A program made the position numbers and the translations under genes. Below the pieces are notes generated by a model. It had not been told where the DNA came from. It searched no databases and worked only from the letters and a program-made list of their open reading frames with translations. A stretch of DNA of 64,000 nt from an uncultured Clostridia bacterium (GTDB lineage: Bacteria > Bacillota > Clostridia > Oscillospirales > Acutalibacteraceae): contig CALEHY010000027.1 of assembly GCA_937876375.1 (NCBI GenBank), positions 1-64,000 of the forward strand. The letters run 5' to 3'. Positions 59,234 through 64,000 of the stretch are shown here, in pieces. Numbering within the stretch: position 1 is the stretch's first letter; each line of letters opens with the position of its first letter.

Positions 59234-61999
59234 TTATTTATTGTCCTTGTTAAATTTAATCTTGATTTCACGCTTTAGCATATATGGAAGGATTCCCTTC
59301 ATCTTATCCTCTGTTTTCATGAGATTGCTACACTCTGGCAAATCTCTATGTAGCTTGATAGCATCAAATTCACACTTTGTTGTGCAGACGCCACAGCCGA
59401 TACACTTGTTCTCATCAACAACAGAAGCACCACAGCCTAGACAACGAGCTGTCTCTGCCTTAACCTGCTCCTCTGTGAACACGAGCTTTGCATCTCTAAA
59501 TGACTTGTGGTCAATATTCTTGTTTGTCATAGGGATTTGGCGTGATGAATTATCGTACTCTTCAACAACGATATTGTCCTTGTCGAGCTCAATAAAGTCG
59601 TTTCTGTTTCTACCGATTGTTAGCGAAGCATTTGGCTGAACAAAACGATGGATAGAGATAGCGCCCTCTTTACCAGCAGCAATAGCGTCGATAGCAAACT
59701 TTGGACCAGTGTATACGTCACCACCTACGAAGATATCAGGCTGTGCAGTCTGATATGTAAGTGGGTCAGCCACAGCACCATTACCTCTGCCAAGCTCAAC
59801 AGCCTCACCATCTAGTAGGTTGCCCCATACGATGCTCTGTCCAACTGATAGGAATACATGTGAGCACTCAACGGTTATAGTGTCGTTCTCATCATATGTT
59901 GGGTTAAATCTGCCATTCTCGTCGATGGTTGATAGACATTTCTTTAGCACAATGCCAGTAACTTTGCCATTTTCGGTAAGGATTTGCTTTGGACCCCAAG
60001 AGTTGTTGATTTCAACTCCGTCTTCTTTTGCTTCTGCAACCTCTTCGTCGCTGGCTGGCATTGACTTTGCGTCCTCTAGGCAGAACATAGATACCTTGTA
60101 CTTGCCAACTCTTGTAGCTGTTCTTGCAACGTCGATAGCAACATTACCACCACCGATAACAACAACGTCGCCCTTGATATCAAACTTTTCGTTTGCACCA
60201 GCCTCACGCAAGAAATCAACAGCAGTCATAACGCCCTCGGCGTCCTCACCGTCGATACCTACCATTCGACCACCTTGGCAACCGATAGCGATATAGAATG
60301 CCTTGTAGCCCTGTGCACGAAGCTCGTCAAGTGTGATATCCTTGCCGACCTCGATACCAGTCTTAATTTCTACACCCATCTGGCGAAGAACGTCGATTTC
60401 AGCCTCGACAACATTCTTCTCTAGCTTGTATGATGGGATACCATATACTAGCATACCACCAGCCTTTTCGTTCTTCTCGAATACGGTTGGCTTGTAGCCA
60501 GTGTTAGCAAGATAATATGCACATGATAGACCAGCTGGACCACCACCGATGATAGCAACCTTTTCGTTAAATCCACCACGGTTTGATGGAATAACTGGCT
60601 TTGGAACATATCTTGTTTCTGCATCAAGGTCAAGATGAGCGATAAACTTCTTTACCTCGTCGATAGCAACAGCCTGGTCGATTGTACCTCTTGTACAAGC
60701 GTCCTCGCATCTTCTGTTACATACATGACCACAGATAGCAGGGAATGGGTTGTTCTTTTTGATAAGAGCAAGTGCGTCTTGATATCTGCCTTGGGCAGCC
60801 ATCTTTAGATATCCCTGAACAGCGATATGTGCAGGACATGCTGTCTTACAAGGAGCAGTACCAGTATCATAGCAGTTAATTCTGTTCTTATCTCTGTAAT
60901 CGATATCCCACTTTGTCTCGTCCCACTTGATTTTGTCTGGAAGCTCGTGCTTTGGATATTTGATTTCACCTTGCTTTGTGCATAGCTTTTGACCAAGCTT
61001 TACAGCACCAGCTGGGCAATATTCAACGCATCGACCACAAGCAACACAATCCTTTGTCTCAACCTTTGCAACATATGCAGAACGGCTCATATTTGGTGTG
61101 TTGAATAGCTGTGAAGTACGCAGAGCGTTACAAATCTTTACATTACAGTTGCAGATAGCAAAGATTTTGTCCTTACCATCAATATTAGTAATCTGGTGAA
61201 CGAAGCCGTTGTCCTCAGCTCTCTTGAGGATTTCCATAACTTCGTCATATGTAGCATATATGCCCTTGTTTGTTTCAACAAGATAGTCAGCCATATCGCC
61301 AACACCGATACACCAATCCTCAAAATTATCGCCACAGCCTTCACCCATACGCTGTCTGCTCATACGACATGAGCAAGGAGATTTTGCATATTTGCCATCA
61401 TATTTCTTTAGCCAGTGGGAGATATGCTCAATATCTATGGACTCATTCTCCATCTCGATAGCTTTCTCTACTGGAATAACGTGCATACCGATACCTGCAC
61501 CTCCTGGAGGTACCATAGCAGTGATATGCTCAAGTGGTAGAAATGTCATACGCTCAAAGAAAGCACCAACCTCTGGATGCTCCTCAAGAGTTGACCATTT
61601 CATATTGAAGAATTCTGCAGAACCAGGAACGAATCTTGGTAATACATATTGCTTTTTGTGCTCCTCATTCTCCCAGTTGAACTCGATTAGACCTATGTTC
61701 GCCATTTCTTGTAGTAGAGGCTCTAGGTAGTCTGCAGATTTGCCGGTTATTTTTACAAGATCAGAAAGGAATACTGGCTTTCTAACCTTCATTTTTAGCG
61801 CAACCTCTGCCATCTCGTCAGTAACAATACCTGCTAGGCCCCAGTACTCTGGATCATCGACAGTTACGTCACGGAACTTGACTGGAATTCTGTCAGTAAT
61901 CTTCTTGCCAAGCTCGGCAATTAATGGACGGAACTCGCCACTTCTATCAATTTCAAAAGGTAGCTTGCTCTCGTCTAGTGGAAACTTTGTCTCGCTCAT
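59234..61999 (-). CDS. Large Fe-S flavoprotein (GltD-like NAD(P)H oxidoreductase)
   Basis: A 921-residue protein; GGAGGA precedes the ATG at 61999. The N-terminal part (about 40-115) looks like a winged helix, followed by cysteine pairs (CSCR, CNCNVKICN). A ferredoxin domain CVACGRCVEYCP is next, then the GltD-like region with CKTACPAH and CGHVCNRRCEDACTRG, FAD site IIGGGPAGLSCAYYLA, NAD(P) site VIGGGNVAIDVAR and FVGGDVYTGPKFAIDAIAAGKEGA. A C-terminal CLGCG..CIGCGVCTTKC binds further clusters. It passes electrons between NAD(P)H and a partner, which may be the membrane protein or a nickel enzyme. Confidence 0.9.
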   Translation of the reverse strand: MSETKFPLDESKLPFEIDRSGEFRPLIAELGKKITDRIPVKFRDVTVDDPEYWGLAGIVTDEMAEVALKMKVRKPVFLSDLVKITGKSADYLEPLLQEMANIGLIEFNWENEEHKKQYVLPRFVPGSAEFFNMKWSTLEEHPEVGAFFERMTFLPLEHITAMVPPGGAGIGMHVIPVEKAIEMENESIDIEHISHWLKKYDGKYAKSPCSCRMSRQRMGEGCGDNFEDWCIGVGDMADYLVETNKGIYATYDEVMEILKRAEDNGFVHQITNIDGKDKIFAICNCNVKICNALRTSQLFNTPNMSRSAYVAKVETKDCVACGRCVEYCPAGAVKLGQKLCTKQGEIKYPKHELPDKIKWDETKWDIDYRDKNRINCYDTGTAPCKTACPAHIAVQGYLKMAAQGRYQDALALIKKNNPFPAICGHVCNRRCEDACTRGTIDQAVAIDEVKKFIAHLDLDAETRYVPKPVIPSNRGGFNEKVAIIGGGPAGLSCAYYLANTGYKPTVFEKNEKAGGMLVYGIPSYKLEKNVVEAEIDVLRQMGVEIKTGIEVGKDITLDELRAQGYKAFYIAIGCQGGRMVGIDGEDAEGVMTAVDFLREAGANEKFDIKGDVVVIGGGNVAIDVARTATRVGKYKVSMFCLEDAKSMPASDEEVAEAKEDGVEINNSWGPKQILTENGKVTGIVLKKCLSTIDENGRFNPTYDENDTITVECSHVFLSVGQSIVWGNLLDGEAVELGRGNGAVADPLTYQTAQPDIFVGGDVYTGPKFAIDAIAAGKEGAISIHRFVQPNASLTIGRNRNDFIELDKDNIVVEEYDNSSRQIPMTNKNIDHKSFRDAKLVFTEEQVKAETARCLGCGASVVDENKCIGCGVCTTKCEFDAIKLHRDLPECSNLMKTEDKMKGILPYMLKREIKIKFNKDNK

Positions 62000-62065
62000 A
62001 GTATCCTCCAATCATCAAAATGATTATAATATATATTTATAATTAAATATTATCACAAGAAAATG

Positions 62066-62106
62066 ATTATAACAATAGTATCATTTTGTACAATATGCAC
62101 AAAATG
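62066..62106 (-). promoter_or_regulatory. Promoter with palindromic operator of the redox operon
   Basis: Minus strand: TTGTAC (62093-62088), 16-bp spacer, TATAAT (62071-62066). CATTTTGT (62082-62089) and ACAAAATG (62099-62106) form an 8-bp inverted repeat with 9-bp spacing that covers the -35 site: a repressor-type operator. Confidence 0.6.
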
Positions 62107-62120
62107 TATGTTTTTGTATA

Positions 62121-62294
62121 ATAAAATAAAAAATCCGTTAGCCACCACGCTAACGGATTCCTCGCCTTTTCACTTCCATCTGCTCCTCTTTGCCCTCAAC
62201 AGATAGAAGCGTGCATTGCCATCTCTGACAATACAAATATACCCTCTGTTGCGACTTTTATAACAGTTGGGCACCACCCCAACCAAATCGCAAC
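62121..62294 (-). ncRNA. Structured RNA with its own promoter and terminator
   Basis: Read on the minus strand from about 62294. Elements: GTTGCGA (62295-62289) pairs with TCGCAAC (62255-62249), enclosing GTTGGG/CCCAAC; a later stem pairs CTTCTATCTGTT with AGCAGATGGAAG over 12 bp; the 3' end is an intrinsic terminator. No reading frame is evident. I cannot place it in a known riboswitch or sRNA family; it could be a leader that attenuates the redox operon or a free sRNA. Confidence 0.6.
62132..62159 (-). terminator. Strong leftward terminator of the structured RNA
   Basis: 11-bp stem AATCCGTTAGC / GCTAACGGATT, six-base loop, then TTTTTT on the minus strand. It lies between the RNA and the operon promoter. 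Confidence 0.9.
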
Positions 62295-62300
62295 ACAATT

Positions 62301-62329
62301 ATTCTATCAAAATAATTAGAAATAATCAA
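62301..62329 (-). promoter_or_regulatory. Promoter of the structured RNA
   Basis: Minus strand: TTGATT (62329-62324), exactly 17 bp, TAGAAT (62306-62301), directly after the restriction-endonuclease stop codon. Confidence 0.65.
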
Positions 62330-62335
62330 CACTTT

Positions 62336-64000
62336 TTATTTGCAAAATCTGTAGGTGTTAACTTTTTCAGCAAATTCTTCTGGCTGTAAATTTATCAAAT
62401 CATCAACCAGCTTGTCAAAATTGTTGTTGAGCTCTTTGACCGTTTTGCTTTCATCAAACAAGCCAACTACTCTTTCGATAGAAAGGGTAGTGATTTTGAC
62501 ACTCTTTGCATCAGCTTGATATTGGTAATAATCTGCAACATCGGTATGAACACTTGGTGCTATCATTGATACACGATAGGAGGTGTTGTCCTTTTTCTCC
62601 TGCTCTTTAACATGTCTTACGATATTGGTAGTCTCGTTGTTTAACTGCTGTGAGCGACTTCTTTGCATAGTTGGCTCAAGGATATATGAGCCATCCTGAT
62701 GATGATAAATTATATCAGCCTTGCTTGCTGGAGCACAGTGTAAAGGCAGACCATCTTCGCTGTAAATAATGTTAGAAACTAGTCCCTTTATACCATATCT
62801 TTTGCCCATTGAAAGTGCAAGAAGATACTCTAGTCGCAATGGCTCAGCTATAGAGTCGAATTTTGACTTGCCTTTGTTTGTTCCAGCTAAAATTAGCAGT
62901 TCATTATTGATAAGGTCCAAGTCATATTTGTCAACTGCTTTTGATAGAGCGTTGGTATAGAATGTTCTATCAAGCAGTTCTTCCTTTTCTTTTAGGGTGA
63001 TATTGTCACCTAATTTGATATTAAGGACCTCTGCCTTGGAATCTACAATTTTCTGCCTGATTTTTTCATCAGTTTCCCAAGGAATGACGATGCTAGCCAT
63101 ATGGTCATAGTAGTCTTGTTGACTGTCGAAATGAATATAGCGATAGTCCTTGTACAAGTCTAAAATAGCATTGACCTTTTCGATATTATACTTAGAGAAT
63201 GTGTAATATGTGTAGTTGAATTTTCCGTGCTGAACGATCAGTCCAGTCATCTCGAATTTTCTGAACACATCATCTGGATAATCGTATGTTATGCTGGATA
63301 TTGCCAGTGGGAGAATACCATTGTCCCTTAGGTAGTTTTCGATATATATCTTGTTAACCTCATAACGATTCTTTTCTCTATATTTAATTATCTCATTTGC
63401 GGCCTTTTTGTAGTCGCAGTCCTTCATGCTGAGCACAAATGTTGCGAATTCGTGCTTCAGAATACCCTTGGGCTCGTTACCAAGCTCCTTCCACTGTCGG
63501 TTAACCTCATCGATAACAAACAATGTGTTTAGGAAAGGTACAGATTTGTTTAGTAGATTTGTTCTGCAAGGATTGTTTGCTTGCATTCCAATAAGCGCTT
63601 TTGTATAAATGATGGGTGCTTCAATCTTGTTTTCGATTAATTCGTTACCCAGAGCACTAATTGAAATCTTATATTTTCTGTCTGGTGCATCCTCAAAAAT
63701 AAGAAATCCTTGGTCCTTTAGAGCACGCAACTGGGTCATAACTCTGCCACTTAATCCTGTTTTTTGTGGGTTTGCATCGATACCGAGTTTAACTTCCTCA
63801 ACAGTTAGTTCTTCGCCATTTTCTAGCTTTGATTTTACACTTTGTGGGATATTTGAGAATTTGTAAATGCCTTTTCTAACCAATTCAAAGTAATATGAAT
63901 ATAGCTTGAAATCATCCATAATTTCGCCATCAAAGCTCTTAAAAACTGTTAAGAAATCAAAATTTCTTTTAGGGTTTCTGATAGTGGTATTAATAGAAAA
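62336..64000 (-). CDS. AlwI-family type II restriction endonuclease, 5' end outside the window
   Basis: The frame is open from the window edge: upstream of the ATG at 63919 it continues without a stop for 27 codons (TTIRNPKRNFDFLTVF...FDGEIMDDFKLY), which matches the N-terminus I know for the AlwI family. So the ATG at 63919 is probably internal and the start lies beyond 64000. The C-terminal part has ASKADIIYHHQDGSYILEPT followed by MQRSRSQQLNNETTNIVRHV, the D..ExT nuclease core region. AlwI recognises GGATC and cuts outside it. The matching methyltransferase would be further right. Confidence 0.65.
   Translation of the reverse strand, partial: FSINTTIRNPKRNFDFLTVFKSFDGEIMDDFKLYSYYFELVRKGIYKFSNIPQSVKSKLENGEELTVEEVKLGIDANPQKTGLSGRVMTQLRALKDQGFLIFEDAPDRKYKISISALGNELIENKIEAPIIYTKALIGMQANNPCRTNLLNKSVPFLNTLFVIDEVNRQWKELGNEPKGILKHEFATFVLSMKDCDYKKAANEIIKYREKNRYEVNKIYIENYLRDNGILPLAISSITYDYPDDVFRKFEMTGLIVQHGKFNYTYYTFSKYNIEKVNAILDLYKDYRYIHFDSQQDYYDHMASIVIPWETDEKIRQKIVDSKAEVLNIKLGDNITLKEKEELLDRTFYTNALSKAVDKYDLDLINNELLILAGTNKGKSKFDSIAEPLRLEYLLALSMGKRYGIKGLVSNIIYSEDGLPLHCAPASKADIIYHHQDGSYILEPTMQRSRSQQLNNETTNIVRHVKEQEKKDNTSYRVSMIAPSVHTDVADYYQYQADAKSVKITTLSIERVVGLFDESKTVKELNNNFDKLVDDLINLQPEEFAEKVNTYRFCK

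Noticed and set aside
4516..62279. A 13-base match (GGGTGGTGCCCAA) between 4516-4528 and the structured RNA at 62279-62267
   Set aside because: Matches of this length are expected by chance many times in 64 kb; the surroundings do not align.
1..64000. CRISPR arrays, tRNA or rRNA genes
   Set aside because: No regularly spaced repeats and no tRNA-like cloverleaf or rRNA segments were found apart from the tRNA-like domain of tmRNA; a covariance search could still find a missed tRNA.

Overview
The window looks like chromosomal DNA of a low-to-moderate G+C Gram-positive anaerobe, most likely a gut Clostridia (Ruminococcaceae/Oscillospiraceae-like). The evidence is seen in the sequence: strong AAGGAGG-type ribosome binding sites, near-consensus sigma-A promoters, a class B sortase with a cell-wall sorting substrate, a LytR-CpsA-Psr enzyme, a heterodimeric ABC exporter, a gram-positive-type rpmG-secE-nusG-rplKA-rplJL cluster with an L10 leader, and a type 2 galT beside an alpha-galactosidase. 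Nickel-processing genes (CooT, CooC-like, HypA) point to anaerobic metalloenzymes.

Layout. 1-2.4 kb is accessory: a 55-bp fragment identical to the inside of the yhgE gene at 11.9 kb, the 3' end of a relaxase gene, a TnpV-like gene, and a Panacea-domain antitoxin followed by a three-TM membrane protein (probable toxin-antitoxin or defence pair). 2.4-9.2 kb is a sensory unit: response regulator, kinase, ABC ATPase, FtsX-type permease and a CARDB-like surface protein. The same 16-bp motif lies upstream of both the regulator and the ABC genes. Between them sits a compact module that reads like a type I toxin-antitoxin: a 21-codon hydrophobic peptide, mRNA ends that can pair over 18 bp plus 9 bp, and a convergent antisense RNA with a perfect TTGACA-17-TATAAT promoter. 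9.3-10.8 kb carries a lone gene joining half an SF2 helicase to two PD-(D/E)XK nuclease domains. 11-14.4 kb has a GNAT and a YhgE/Pip membrane protein.

14.5-21.3 kb holds a metallophosphoesterase, a CooT/CooC/AcsB-like metal cluster, and a galactose operon (galT, PHP phosphatase, GH27). 21.4-34.6 kb holds an acetyltransferase-like gene, MATE pump, rsmA, the ABC exporter, the sortase/LCP cell-surface locus (with a histidine-rich LCP), a 2-hydroxyacid dehydrogenase and two flavoproteins. 34.7-38.6 kb is the translation cluster, which ends after rplL without rpoB. 39-45 kb is a cell-surface block on the minus strand: CapA fused to leucine-rich repeats, an ATP-grasp protein with a new-looking triple repeat, an NlpC/P60 hydrolase and an ECF S component. 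45-50 kb holds ldh, SRP RNA, dnaX, ybaB, recR, smpB and tmRNA; the tmRNA 3' end is duplicated 154 bp downstream, like a relic of island integration.

50.5-57.5 kb has a regulator, MATE pump, GtrB/GtrA pair, a metallo-hydrolase, nadE, a YbaK-type deacylase and an Fe-S aldo/keto reductase. 57.7-62 kb is a three-gene redox operon (large Fe-S flavoprotein, HypA, DUF5692-like membrane protein) with a palindromic operator over its promoter. Directly upstream is a structured RNA of about 170 nt with its own promoter and terminator. The right edge is an AlwI-like restriction endonuclease gene that runs off the window.

The best candidates for undescribed biology are the helicase-half/double-nuclease protein, the Panacea/membrane-protein pair, the 21-residue type I toxin module, the triple-repeat ATP-grasp protein and the structured RNA at 62.1-62.3 kb. 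All functional names come from reading motifs and from memory of families; no database search was run.
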